Shown one piece after another: positions 14,183-24,741 of a stretch of 64,000 nucleotides of DNA (the first letter of the stretch is position 1; each line of letters opens with the position of its first letter). The notes under the pieces were generated by a model. The model saw nothing but the letters and a program-made list of their open reading frames with translations, did not search any database and was not told where the DNA came from. A program made the position numbers and the translations under genes. The DNA comes from Planosporangium thailandense. GTDB lineage: Bacteria > Actinomycetota > Actinomycetes > Mycobacteriales > Micromonosporaceae. The DNA lies in the NCBI RefSeq assembly GCF_011947195.1, contig NZ_JAATVY010000021.1:1-64000 (forward strand), read 5' to 3'.

Positions 14183-16594
14183 ATGACCGTCACCGTCACC
14201 CCGATGAGCCCGGCCGAAGCGACCCGGGTCGCCGCGCCCCTCGACGAAGCCGGCGTCGGCGCCCTGCGTACCGAGCGCGGCAACCTGCCGCTGGACCGCC
14301 TCGACGTGCGGGCACAGCTCACCGGGCTGGTCGGCCACGTCCAGCTCACGCAGGAGTTCGTCAACGCCCACGACACCGCGCTCGAGGCGACGTACGTGTT
14401 CCCGCTGCCCGACCGGGCGGCCGTCACCGGCATGACGATGACCGCGGACGGCCGGGTCGTCGAAGCCGAACTGCGCGAGCGCGGCGCGGCGCGCGACGAG
14501 TACGACCGGGCCATCGCAGCCGGCCGGCGCGCCTCGATCGCCGAGGAGGAGCGGCCCGACGTGTTCACCATGCGGGTCGGCAACATCCTTCCGGGCGAGC
14601 GGGTCACCGTCGCGTTGCGTCTGGTCACGCCGCTTCCGTACGAGGACGGCGCCGCGACGTTCCGGTTCCCCCTGGTCGTGGCGCCGCGCTACATCCCGGG
14701 CTCGCCGCTGCCCGGTCCGAGCGTGGGTGACGGGCACACCGTCGACACCGACGCCGTGCCCGACGCGTCGCGCATCACCCCGCCGGTGCTGCTGCCGGGC
14801 TTTCCCAACCCGCTGCGGTTGTCGCTCGACGTCGACATCGACCCCGCCGGCCTGCCGCTGGGCGAGGTGCGCTCCAGCCTGCACGCCGTGGTGACCGAAG
14901 GCCGGCGGATCAGCGTCCGGCCGGGGGAGCGGGCCGACCGCGACTTCGTGCTGCGACTGGAGTACGGGTCGGCGGGCGACGCGGCGACGCTGGTCTGCGT
15001 GCCGGACGGCGCCGACGCGACCGAGGGTACGTATCACCTCACGGTGCTGCCGCCGCGCACCTCCGGGCCGGCCCGCGGCCGCGACGTGGTCCTCCTGCTG
15101 GACCGCTCCGGCAGCATGGGCGGCTGGAAGATGGTCGCCGCGCGGCGCGCCGCGGCCCGCATCGTCGACACCCTCACCCCCGGCGACCGCTTCGCGGTGC
15201 TCACCTTCGACCACGAGGTCCAGCGCCCCGCTGACCTGCCGACCGGCCTGGTCGAGGCCGGCGACCGGCACCGCTTCCGCGCCGTCGAACACCTCGCCCG
15301 GGTGGACGCGCGGGGCGGCACCGAACTGCTGGAGCCGCTGCGCGACGGCCTGGCGCTGCTGACGAACGTCGCGGCGGAGTCGCCGCGCGACGCCGTGCTC
15401 GTCCTCGTCACCGACGGCCAGGTCGGCAACGAGGACCAGATCCTGCACGAGGTGGCCGCGTCCCTCGGGCGCGTACGCGTCCACGCCGTCGGCATCGACC
15501 GGGCCGTCAACGCCGGGTTCCTGGGGCGCCTGGCCGCCCTCGGCGGTGGGCGGTGCGAACTGGTCGAGAGCGAGGACCGCCTCGACGAGGCGATGGAGCA
15601 CATCCACCGCCGGATCGGCGCGCCGCTGGTCACCGATCTGACCGTCACCGCCGACGGCTTCACGCCGGTCGACGACGCCCGTACCCCGGCCCGGCTGCCC
15701 GCGCTGTACCCGGGGGTGCCGTTGACGGTCTCAGGCCGGTACCGCGGGCCGGTCGCCGGGGCACTCACCGTCTGCGGCCGTGCCCGGGACGGTCGGGACT
15801 GGCAGACCACGGTGACCGCGCAGCGGCGCGAGGAGCCGGCGGTGACCGCGCTGTGGGCCCGCGCGTGGCTGCGGGATCTGGAGGACCGGTACGTGGCCGG
15901 CTCCGGCGACGCCGACCTCGAACGCCGGGCGGTCGAGGCGTCGCTGCGCTTCGGTGTGCTGTGCCGGTTCACCGCGTACGTGGCGGTCGACACCCGCGTG
16001 GTGGTCGAGGACGGGCAGCCGCACCGGGTGGTGCAGCCGGTGGAGCCTCCGTCCGGGTGGGACCTGCCGGCCACGCCCGCCCCGGCGCCGGCGGGTGCGA
16101 TGCGATTGATGGCGATGCACGCACCCGGGCCCGCCCGGGGGTTCAGGGCCGCGGCCGGCCCGATGCTGTCGGCCCCACCGCCGCCGGCCGCGCTGATGCC
16201 GCCGGCCGGTCCGCTGCCTCCGGCTGCTCCGATCCCGCCGATCGCCGGGCCGGCCGATGCGGGCCCACGCTCGGAACTGCGGGCGGTCCGCGAGATCGCC
16301 GCGGTCGAGGCTCGGCGGCTGCGCGAATCCGCCGGCCTTCCCGCGTACGAGCGGAGCGACCTGCTCGCCGACCTGGCCAGCCGGCTCGCGGCGCTCATCG
16401 GGCACCTGGCGTCGCTGTCGGTGGCGGAAGCGGAGTACGCGTCGCTGCGGCGGCTGGCCGCCACGCTGGAGACGGACGGCGACCTGGAGGCGCGGTGGGC
16501 CGAAGCCCTGCGGCTACTGGACGAGTTCGCCGCCGGCCATCAGGTCGACCCGGCCTCGCAGCCCGACCGCCGGCGCGCCTTCTGGAAGCGCTGA
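14183..16594 (+). CDS. VIT and von Willebrand factor A domain protein
   Basis: An 803-residue protein. The N-terminal VIT domain (residues about 30-155) shows LDVRAQLTGLVGHVQLTQEFVN, YVFPLPDRAAVTGM and GNILPGERVTV. The central VWA domain (about 300-480) has the MIDAS motif DRSGSMGG starting at Asp307, with a later VTDGQVGNE aspartate. The C-terminal half contains a Pro/Ala-rich stretch and ends in a helical tail. There is no signal peptide or obvious membrane helix. Bacterial VIT-VWA proteins resemble inter-alpha-trypsin-inhibitor heavy chains and are poorly understood. It is coupled to the MerR gene (TAGGAG site spanning that stop codon). Divalent-metal-dependent adhesion or scaffolding is the family expectation, not shown here. 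Confidence 0.85.
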   Translation: MTVTVTPMSPAEATRVAAPLDEAGVGALRTERGNLPLDRLDVRAQLTGLVGHVQLTQEFVNAHDTALEATYVFPLPDRAAVTGMTMTADGRVVEAELRERGAARDEYDRAIAAGRRASIAEEERPDVFTMRVGNILPGERVTVALRLVTPLPYEDGAATFRFPLVVAPRYIPGSPLPGPSVGDGHTVDTDAVPDASRITPPVLLPGFPNPLRLSLDVDIDPAGLPLGEVRSSLHAVVTEGRRISVRPGERADRDFVLRLEYGSAGDAATLVCVPDGADATEGTYHLTVLPPRTSGPARGRDVVLLLDRSGSMGGWKMVAARRAAARIVDTLTPGDRFAVLTFDHEVQRPADLPTGLVEAGDRHRFRAVEHLARVDARGGTELLEPLRDGLALLTNVAAESPRDAVLVLVTDGQVGNEDQILHEVAASLGRVRVHAVGIDRAVNAGFLGRLAALGGGRCELVESEDRLDEAMEHIHRRIGAPLVTDLTVTADGFTPVDDARTPARLPALYPGVPLTVSGRYRGPVAGALTVCGRARDGRDWQTTVTAQRREEPAVTALWARAWLRDLEDRYVAGSGDADLERRAVEASLRFGVLCRFTAYVAVDTRVVVEDGQPHRVVQPVEPPSGWDLPATPAPAPAGAMRLMAMHAPGPARGFRAAAGPMLSAPPPPAALMPPAGPLPPAAPIPPIAGPADAGPRSELRAVREIAAVEARRLRESAGLPAYERSDLLADLASRLAALIGHLASLSVAEAEYASLRRLAATLETDGDLEARWAEALRLLDEFAAGHQVDPASQPDRRRAFWKR

Positions 16595-16623
16595 TCTCAG
16601 CCAGCGGTGGGTCAGGGTGCCGG

Positions 16624-18663
16624 TCAGCCCGCCTGCAGGCGGGGCTGGGTCGCCAGCGGTCGCCGGGACCGCTTGGCCCGGTACATCGCGCTGTCCGCGC
16701 GGTGCAGGACGTCTTCGGTGCGCTCGCCGGCGCGGTACAGGGTGCCGTCCACGCTGAGCCGGGCCGGGATCGCGGTGCCGGCCACGACGACGGGCTCGGT
16801 GAAGGCCTCCCGCACCCGCTCGGCCAGCCGGAACAGGCCCGCCTCGTCCTCCACCTGGCGCGACAGGATGACGAACTCGTCGCCGCCGAGCCGGGCGACC
16901 AGATCGTCCGACCGGACGCAGCCCCGCAGGCGGTCCGCCACCGCGGCGAGCAGGTCGTCGCCGGCGGCGTGGCCGAACGAGTCGTTGACGTCCTTGAACC
17001 CGTCCAGGTCGATGAACAGCAGCGCGCCGGGCCGGTCGGCCACGGCCTCGGTCAGCTCGGCCATGAAGGCGCGCCGGTTGGGCAGGCCGGTCAGCGCGTC
17101 CAGGTGGGCCAGCTGCCAGGTCTGCTCCAGCAGTTCACACGTGCGCAGGACGTTGGCGGCCTGGTCGGCGATACCGGGCATGCGATCGATGAACTGCTGG
17201 GCGCGCGCCGCGCCCTGGGGGCCGGTGAAGCCGGCGGCGAGCACCCCGTACAGCCGCTCGGGCAGCGAGATGCCGACGACGGCCATGACGTCGACCCCGG
17301 CCTGCGTCATCACCCGCCGGATCAGGGAGTCCTCGGCGGTGTGGTCGTAGATCCTGGTGGCGGTCGGGTCGGCGCGGCGCGACTGGAAGATCAGCGGGCT
17401 CTGCTCGGCCTCCAGCACGAGCCGGTCCATCTCGCGGCGGGCTTCCGGCGGCCAGCCCACGTGGGCGGCCATGCGTAGGCTGCCGGCGTCGTCGAGCAGG
17501 AGCATCGCCGCCTTGTCGGCGTGCAGCACGGCGTGCGCCGCCTCTGCCGTCACGGCGGCGACGTCGGCCGGGGTCCGGGCATGGGTGAGGGCGCGCGCCA
17601 GCCCGAGCAGGCTCTCGGCGGTCCGCTGCCGCTCCTCGGCCGCCTCGAAGGCGGTCAGCGCGTCGAGGGTGACCGCGGTGAGGTTGGCGTACGCGTCGAG
17701 CAGCGGCTGTTCGGTCTCGAGGAACGTATCCTCGAAGGTGAACGCGACCAGGTAGCCGTAACGCCGGGTGGGGGAGACGATGTCGGCGATCAGCCGGTCC
17801 GGGCCCGGCGGTACCCGGCTGCCGTCGGCCGTGAGCTGGTCGAACTCGGCGGGGGTGAGGCCGAAGCCGTGTACCTGGGGCGGCTCGTCCGGTGACGGCT
17901 GGGCGACGAGCAGGAACGAGTGGGCGTTGACCGCGAAACCGGCCCGCTCGGCGATCGTGGCGAGGACCTTGTCGGGGGCCCGGGCCGCGACCAGCTCGGC
18001 CACCGTGTGCTGCAACTGGGTGAGCTGATCGGCCATCGCACCCTGGAAGGCGCCGGCCCCGTCGTCGCCGCCCCGCCGCCAGCGCCAGAACCGGCGCGGT
18101 TGCGCCCAGCGCACCTCGAACACACAGGCCGGCGCCCCGTCCACCTGGCACTCCGGGTGGGAGATGACGCCCATCGGGAGCCCGAACCCGCAGGGGACCT
18201 GCATCAGCAGGCCCGCCGTGTACTCGCAGTCGTGGCGGTTCGGGGTGTACTGCGGGAGCACCCGGTAGCGCAGCGTGGCGGCGCCGCGGCGCACGCGCAC
18301 GGCGGTCATCTCCGCGCAGGTGGAGAACCTGGTGTTGACCTTCGGGGCCACCCGGTAGAACTGGGTGGGCCCGCCGATCAGCGACATCGCGAGGATCAGC
18401 GCGCTGCTGACGCTGTTCTGCAGGAAGGCGATCCCGATGTTGCGTGCGACGTGGGGATCGTCGAGCACGATGGCGGCGGCCTCGAAGAGGCGGATCTTGA
18501 AGTCCCACGTGTACCAGCGGCGGGTGTCCTCGTACGCTTCGGGGCTCTCGATTGCGCCGGCCAGCACGAGGGTACGGGTGACCGCCTCGGGGCCGCCCGT
18601 CGTGCGGACGTACCCGAGGATCGCGCCGACCGTGATGCCGGACGTCTCCCGTACCGAGCCCAT
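16624..18663 (-). CDS. Diguanylate cyclase with V4R-like and GAF domains
   Basis: A 679-residue soluble signalling protein. The N-terminal about 200 residues end in HPECQVDGAPACVFEVRW, a C-x-x-x-G-x-x-x-C-x-F pattern like that of V4R/4-vinyl-reductase ligand-binding domains. Two GAF-like regions follow (about residues 225-370, and 380-510 with LLLDDAGSLRMAAHVGWPP). The C-terminal GGDEF domain starts at LAHLDALTGLPNRRAFM and has DLDGFKDVNDSFGH and an intact LGGDEFVIL active site, so it should make cyclic di-GMP. ATG 18663 has GGAGGAG just upstream and is preferred over a start 28 codons earlier. It is divergent from thrS. The V4R assignment is moderate; GGDEF is certain. Confidence 0.85.
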   Translation of the reverse strand: MGSVRETSGITVGAILGYVRTTGGPEAVTRTLVLAGAIESPEAYEDTRRWYTWDFKIRLFEAAAIVLDDPHVARNIGIAFLQNSVSSALILAMSLIGGPTQFYRVAPKVNTRFSTCAEMTAVRVRRGAATLRYRVLPQYTPNRHDCEYTAGLLMQVPCGFGLPMGVISHPECQVDGAPACVFEVRWAQPRRFWRWRRGGDDGAGAFQGAMADQLTQLQHTVAELVAARAPDKVLATIAERAGFAVNAHSFLLVAQPSPDEPPQVHGFGLTPAEFDQLTADGSRVPPGPDRLIADIVSPTRRYGYLVAFTFEDTFLETEQPLLDAYANLTAVTLDALTAFEAAEERQRTAESLLGLARALTHARTPADVAAVTAEAAHAVLHADKAAMLLLDDAGSLRMAAHVGWPPEARREMDRLVLEAEQSPLIFQSRRADPTATRIYDHTAEDSLIRRVMTQAGVDVMAVVGISLPERLYGVLAAGFTGPQGAARAQQFIDRMPGIADQAANVLRTCELLEQTWQLAHLDALTGLPNRRAFMAELTEAVADRPGALLFIDLDGFKDVNDSFGHAAGDDLLAAVADRLRGCVRSDDLVARLGGDEFVILSRQVEDEAGLFRLAERVREAFTEPVVVAGTAIPARLSVDGTLYRAGERTEDVLHRADSAMYRAKRSRRPLATQPRLQAG

Positions 18664-18783
18664 TGCACTCCTCCAGCCAGCGGATCGGCTCCGACACGAC
18701 GGTCCTGAGGAAGACCGCGCCGCCGGTTCCGGCGCTGCGGATAGCATTCGTCGGGTAGCCGCATGACCTTCAGGGAGTAAACC

Positions 18784-20781
<1,998 letters not shown>

Positions 20782-20790
20782 TCTTTTTGC

Positions 20791-20838
20791 GATCTTGGAC
20801 ACTTGGCGGGCCTATAGCACCGCCAAGTGTCCAAGATC
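20791..20838. repeat. 48-bp palindrome, copy 1 (thrS-HIT)
   Basis: Arms GATCTTGGACACTTGGCGG and its exact complement (19 bp) enclose the loop GCCTATAGCA. It starts 9 bp after the thrS stop and ends 14 bp before the HIT gene ATG, directly followed by that gene's GGGGGAG ribosome site. Confidence 0.95.
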
Positions 20839-20852
20839 TATGGGGGAGAAGG

Positions 20853-21389
20853 ATGAGCGTGCCCGACGAGCTGGACCGGCTGTGGACGCCGCACCGGATG
20901 GCCTACATCAACGACAACGACCGGCGCGAGGAGAGCTACGACCAGCCGGCCGGCTGCCCGTTCTGTCTCGCGCCCACCCGCGACGACGCCGACGGGCTGG
21001 TCGTGGCGCGGGGCAAGAGCGTGTTCGCGGTGCTCAACCTGTACCCGTACAACCCCGGCCATCTGATGGTCTGCCCGTACCGGCACGTCGCGGACTACAC
21101 CGACCTCGACGAGGCCGAGACGGTCGAGCTGGCCCGCTTCACGCAGACCGCCATGCGGGTGGTGCGCCGGGTCAGCGGGGCGCACGGGTTCAACCTGGGG
21201 ATGAACCAGGGTGCGGTGGCCGGCGCGGGAATCGCGGCGCACCTGCACCAGCACGTCGTGCCCCGATGGGGCGGTGACACCAACTTCATGCCGGTCGTCG
21301 GGCGTACCAAGGTGCTGCCGCAGCTTCTCGGGGACACCCGGAAGCTGCTCGCTGAGCGGTGGCGTGAGGTCGAGGCGGAGCACGCGTAG
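20853..21389 (+). CDS. HIT-family protein, probable Ap4A phosphorylase
   Basis: A 178-residue histidine-triad protein with the active-site motif HLHQHVV (H-phi-H-phi-H-phi-phi) near residue 130. CPFC lies in the N-terminal zinc-like region (AGCPFCLAPTRDDADGLVVARGKSVFAVLNLYPYNPGHLMVCPYRHV). It has the size and position of mycobacterial Rv2613c, a diadenosine-tetraphosphate phosphorylase that also lies just after thrS. Ap4A is a by-product of aminoacyl-tRNA synthetases, which makes the pairing sensible. ATG 20853 follows GGGGGAG; upstream in-frame codons run through the palindrome and are rejected. Confidence 0.88.
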   Translation: MSVPDELDRLWTPHRMAYINDNDRREESYDQPAGCPFCLAPTRDDADGLVVARGKSVFAVLNLYPYNPGHLMVCPYRHVADYTDLDEAETVELARFTQTAMRVVRRVSGAHGFNLGMNQGAVAGAGIAAHLHQHVVPRWGGDTNFMPVVGRTKVLPQLLGDTRKLLAERWREVEAEHA

Positions 21390-21407
21390 CTGTCGCGCGG
21401 TTCGGGG

Positions 21408-21443
21408 AAACTGCCGCCATCCGATGACGGGAGGCGGCGGTTT
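21408..21443 (+). terminator. Probable terminator after the HIT gene
   Basis: 11-bp inverted repeat (AAACTGCCGCC / GGCGGCGGTTT, one wobble pair), 14-nt loop, right arm ending in TTT. It is placed 19 bp after the HIT stop codon and before the deacetylase gene. Confidence 0.55.
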
Positions 21444-21551
21444 GCCGTAAAGTACGTTGATTTTGGCCGGTCGGCCGACTCTCCGTGTCATCGGGCATTT
21501 GCGATCTTCGCTTATCGTCTGAGGCAGGATCGGGACGGGGGAGAGTCGTCG

Positions 21552-22358
21552 ATGAAGGTGACCAGGAGATCGTTGCTGCGCGGATCGCTGCTGGTCGGCG
21601 CGGGCGCCGTCGCGGGCGCGGCGGCGACCCAGGTGCCGCGCTGGGTCGGTCCCGACCGGCTTCCGCTCGACGGCGGGTACGCCGCAGCCGCCGACCGGCT
21701 GGGTGACGTCCGTCACCCGGGTACCTCGGTCACGTACTTCGTGCAGACCAGCGAACCCGTCGTGGCGTTCACCTTCGACGACGGGCCCGGCCCGCTGTGG
21801 ACGAAGCTGGTCCTCGATACGCTGGACCACTACCAGGTGCCCGCGACGTTCTTCATGGTCGGGCGCAACCTCGACCTCCACCGCGACCTCGTCCGCGGCC
21901 GGCTCGACCGCCACGAGGTCGGCAACCATTCGTGGTCGCACGCCGACCTCGCCAGGCTCGACCTGAACGGGGTACGGCGGGAGATCTCGCGCAGCCACGA
22001 AATGATCCACGCGGTCACCGGGCGGGAGGCCCATCTGATCCGCCCGCCGTACGGTCACCTCGGCGGCTCCACCCTGCTCGCCGCCGACTCGCTCGGCTAC
22101 AACGTCGTGCTGTGGTCGCAGCAGATGCACGAGGCGGCGTACGTGTCGAACGAGCAGGGTCAGGTGTCCGACATCGTCCGGCACGCCACGCCCGGCTCGA
22201 TCATTCTCGCGCACGACGTGGGTAACAACACCCGCCTCGTCGCGCTCCGGCACCTGGGCGAGATGATCACCGGGCTGCGGGCGCGCGGGTTCCGGTTCGT
22301 CACCGTCAGCGAGCTGATGGCGCTCGGCACGCCGGCCGTCGCCCCGGCGCACGTCTGA
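21552..22358 (+). CDS. Tat-exported polysaccharide deacetylase (NodB homology)
   Basis: A 268-residue secreted enzyme. The N-terminus RRSLLRGSLLVGAGAVAGAAA is a twin-arginine signal. The NodB domain shows motif 1 TFDDGPGP, motif 2 HSWSH (metal-binding HxxxH), motif 3 RPPYGH, and the later motifs VLWSQQ and ILAHDVG. Carbohydrate esterase family 4 members use these residues to bind Zn and remove N- or O-acetyl groups from peptidoglycan, chitin or similar polymers. The start ATG follows GGGGAGAG. It stands between HIT and pgsA, adjacent in mycobacteria, so it was inserted here or lost there. It converges with the EF-G2 gene across a hairpin. Confidence 0.9.
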   Translation: MKVTRRSLLRGSLLVGAGAVAGAAATQVPRWVGPDRLPLDGGYAAAADRLGDVRHPGTSVTYFVQTSEPVVAFTFDDGPGPLWTKLVLDTLDHYQVPATFFMVGRNLDLHRDLVRGRLDRHEVGNHSWSHADLARLDLNGVRREISRSHEMIHAVTGREAHLIRPPYGHLGGSTLLAADSLGYNVVLWSQQMHEAAYVSNEQGQVSDIVRHATPGSIILAHDVGNNTRLVALRHLGEMITGLRARGFRFVTVSELMALGTPAVAPAHV

Positions 22359-22365
22359 CACCGCC

Positions 22366-22400
22366 CTGGTGCCGGCGACGCGGCGCGCCTCCGGCACCAG
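22366..22400. terminator. Hairpin between convergent genes
   Basis: 10-bp inverted repeat CTGGTGCCGG/CCGGCACCAG with a 15-nt loop, between the deacetylase and EF-G2 3' ends. Confidence 0.55.
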
Positions 22401-22412
22401 CTGCGGCGCGGG

Positions 22413-24572
22413 TCAGCCGTGCCTGGTGGCCGCCTCCTTCTTCACCTGTTCGGCCAGGTGGGCCGGCATCATCTCGTACCGCGCGAAGGAGCGGGTGAAC
22501 GTGCCCGAGCCGGACGTCATCGCCCGCAGCTCCACCGCGTAGCGAAGCAGCTCGGTCGCGGGCACCTCGGCGCGGACGACCGCCCGGTCGCCGTCGCCGG
22601 ACTCGGTGCCCAGCACCCGGCCGCGCCGCCCGGACAGGTCGCTCATCACGGCGCCGACGAACTGGTCGGGCACCCGGATCGTCACCTCGTCGACCGGCTC
22701 GAGCAGCGCCACCTGGGCCTTCTCGGCCGCGTCGCGCAGTGCGAGCGCCCCCGCGGTCTGGAACGCCGCGTCCGACGAATCGACCGAGTGCGCCTTGCCG
22801 TCGAACAGCGTGACCCGCAGGTCCACCACCGAATGGCCGGCCACGATGCCCCGCTCCATCTGGGCGCGTACGCCCTTCTCCACGCTGGGGATGTAGTTGT
22901 TGGGCACCGCGCCGCCGACGACCTTGTCGACGAACTCGAACCCGGCGCCGCGGGGCAGCGGCTCCACCTCGATGTCGCAGACCGCGTACTGCCCGTGCCC
23001 GCCGGACTGCTTGACGTGGCGACCGTGCCCGGTGCCGGCCGTAGCGAAGGTCTCGCGCAGCGCCACCCGGACCGGCTCGGTCTCCAGCTCCACCCCGCCG
23101 GCGCGCAGCCGGTCGAGCACCACGTCGGCGTGCGCCTCGCCCATGCACCACAGGACCAGCTGGTGGGTCTCCGGGTTGCGCTCGAGGCGCATCGTCGGGT
23201 CGCCGGCGACGAGGCGGCCGAGGTTCTTGGCCAGGGCGTCCTCGTCGGAACGGCTCTTGGCGACGATCGCGACCGGCAGCAGCGGCTCGGGCATCTCCCA
23301 CGGCTCGATGAGCAGCGGCGTGTCCTTGGCGGAGATGGTGTCGCCGGTCTCGGCGGTGGTCGACTTGGTCACCGCGACGACGTCACCGGCGACCGCGTAG
23401 GGCACCTCCCGCAGGGTGGCTCCCAGCGGCGAGTACAGATGCGTGAACCGCTCGTCGGCGTCGTGGTCGGGGTGGCCCCGCTCGGCCATGCCGTGACCGG
23501 CGATGTGTACCGGCTGGTCGGGGCGCAGCGTGCCGGAGAACACCCGGATGAGCGACACGCGGCCCACGTACGGGTCGATCGTCGTCTTGACCACCTCGGC
23601 GACCAGCGGGCCGGCCGGATCGCAGGTGAGCGGCGCGTGCGGCGAGCCGTCGACCCCGGTCACCGCCGGCGCCGGATGCTCCAGCGGCGACGGGAAGCCT
23701 CTGGTCAGCACCTCCAGCAGGGCGTCGAGCCCGACCTTCGTCTCGGCGCAGACGGGCACAGCCGGGTAGAAGTGGCCGCGGGCCACCGCCTTCTCCAGAT
23801 CCTCGATGATCACCGAGGTCTCGATCTGCTCGCCGCCGAGGTAGCGGTCCATGAGAGTCTCGTCCTCGCTCTCGGCGATGATGCCTTCGAGCAGGACGCT
23901 GCGGTACTCCTCGATCGCCGGCAGGTGTTCGGGGTCCGGTTCGCGCACGGCCGGCGGGTAGCCCGCCGAGTAGTCGAGGACGCGCTGTGTGATCAGGCCG
24001 ATCAGCCCCACCACGCTCTGCCCGTCGTCGCCGAACATCGGCAGATACAGCGGTAGCACGTTGTCGCCGAAGACCCGCTGGCAGATGGCCACGGTCTCGT
24101 CGAAGTCGGCCCGCTGGTGGTCCAGCCGGGTCACCGCGACGGCGCGCGGCATCCCGACGGCGGCGCACTCCTCCCACAGCGCGCCCGTGGCCGCGTCCAT
24201 GCCGTCGGCGGCCGACACCACGAACAGGGCGGCGTCGGCGGCCCGCAGGCCGGCCCTCAGCTCGCCGACGAAGTCCGCGTATCCGGGCGTGTCGAGCAGA
24301 TTGATCTTGACGTCGTCGTACATCAGCGGGGCGCAGGCGAGCGCGACCGACCGCTGCTGCTTGACCGCGGCGGGATCCTGGTCGCAGACCGTGGTGCCGT
24401 CGGTGACCGCACCCGCGCGGCTGATCGTGCCGGTCGCCGCCAACAGGGCCTCGACCAGAGTGGTTTTGCCCGCGCTGGAGTGCCCGACGAGCACCACGTT
24501 GCGGACCCTCCCGGGATCTTCCACCACCGGCGCCGGGCCGGTGACCCCTTTCTCCTGACTCTTCTGTGCCAT
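22413..24572 (-). CDS. Elongation factor G-like GTPase (EF-G2 type)
   Basis: A 719-residue translational GTPase paralogue with the EF-G domain plan: G1 GHSSAGKT, switch/G3 DTPGYADF, domain II region (VSLIRVFSGTLRPDQPVHIAGHG), and EF-G domains III-V with FVDKVVGGAVPNNYIPSVEKGV. The G4 motif, usually NKxD, reads TRLD, so guanine recognition may be altered. It resembles the mycobacterial second EF-G (FusA2). That paralogue is not the main elongation factor; roles in stress or ribosome handling have been suggested for such paralogues. The start ATG follows GGGAGG. It is encoded opposite to the housekeeping operon, divergent from pgsA. Confidence 0.88.
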   Translation of the reverse strand: MAQKSQEKGVTGPAPVVEDPGRVRNVVLVGHSSAGKTTLVEALLAATGTISRAGAVTDGTTVCDQDPAAVKQQRSVALACAPLMYDDVKINLLDTPGYADFVGELRAGLRAADAALFVVSAADGMDAATGALWEECAAVGMPRAVAVTRLDHQRADFDETVAICQRVFGDNVLPLYLPMFGDDGQSVVGLIGLITQRVLDYSAGYPPAVREPDPEHLPAIEEYRSVLLEGIIAESEDETLMDRYLGGEQIETSVIIEDLEKAVARGHFYPAVPVCAETKVGLDALLEVLTRGFPSPLEHPAPAVTGVDGSPHAPLTCDPAGPLVAEVVKTTIDPYVGRVSLIRVFSGTLRPDQPVHIAGHGMAERGHPDHDADERFTHLYSPLGATLREVPYAVAGDVVAVTKSTTAETGDTISAKDTPLLIEPWEMPEPLLPVAIVAKSRSDEDALAKNLGRLVAGDPTMRLERNPETHQLVLWCMGEAHADVVLDRLRAGGVELETEPVRVALRETFATAGTGHGRHVKQSGGHGQYAVCDIEVEPLPRGAGFEFVDKVVGGAVPNNYIPSVEKGVRAQMERGIVAGHSVVDLRVTLFDGKAHSVDSSDAAFQTAGALALRDAAEKAQVALLEPVDEVTIRVPDQFVGAVMSDLSGRRGRVLGTESGDGDRAVVRAEVPATELLRYAVELRAMTSGSGTFTRSFARYEMMPAHLAEQVKKEAATRHG

Positions 24573-24741
24573 CGCACGCCTCCCGTCAGGCCGGCCAAAT
24601 GCCGTTCTATTTGATCATGTCTGGGTCGAGAGTCTCCTCATTGATCCCACACCCGATGCACCGACCGCACAACCCCGCGGCGCGCCGCGCCCGGTGGGGG
24701 AGTATGCCGAGCTAGCGGGGCGCCGATAGGGTGGGAGCGCC

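Noticed and set aside
13466-15607. Minus-strand frame of 713 codons opposite the MerR and VIT/VWA genes
   Set aside because: Low-complexity Arg/Gly/Asp composition, no motif, overlaps well-supported genes.
18664-18783. T-box leader for thrS
   Set aside because: The leader is about 120 bp and shared with a divergent gene; no T-box sequence or specifier hairpin is visible.
20787-20852. Longer HIT protein starting before or inside the palindrome
   Set aside because: The upstream codons translate the repeat; the GGGGGAG site points to ATG 20853. The same reasoning applies to ruvX and to frames opening in the other palindrome copies.
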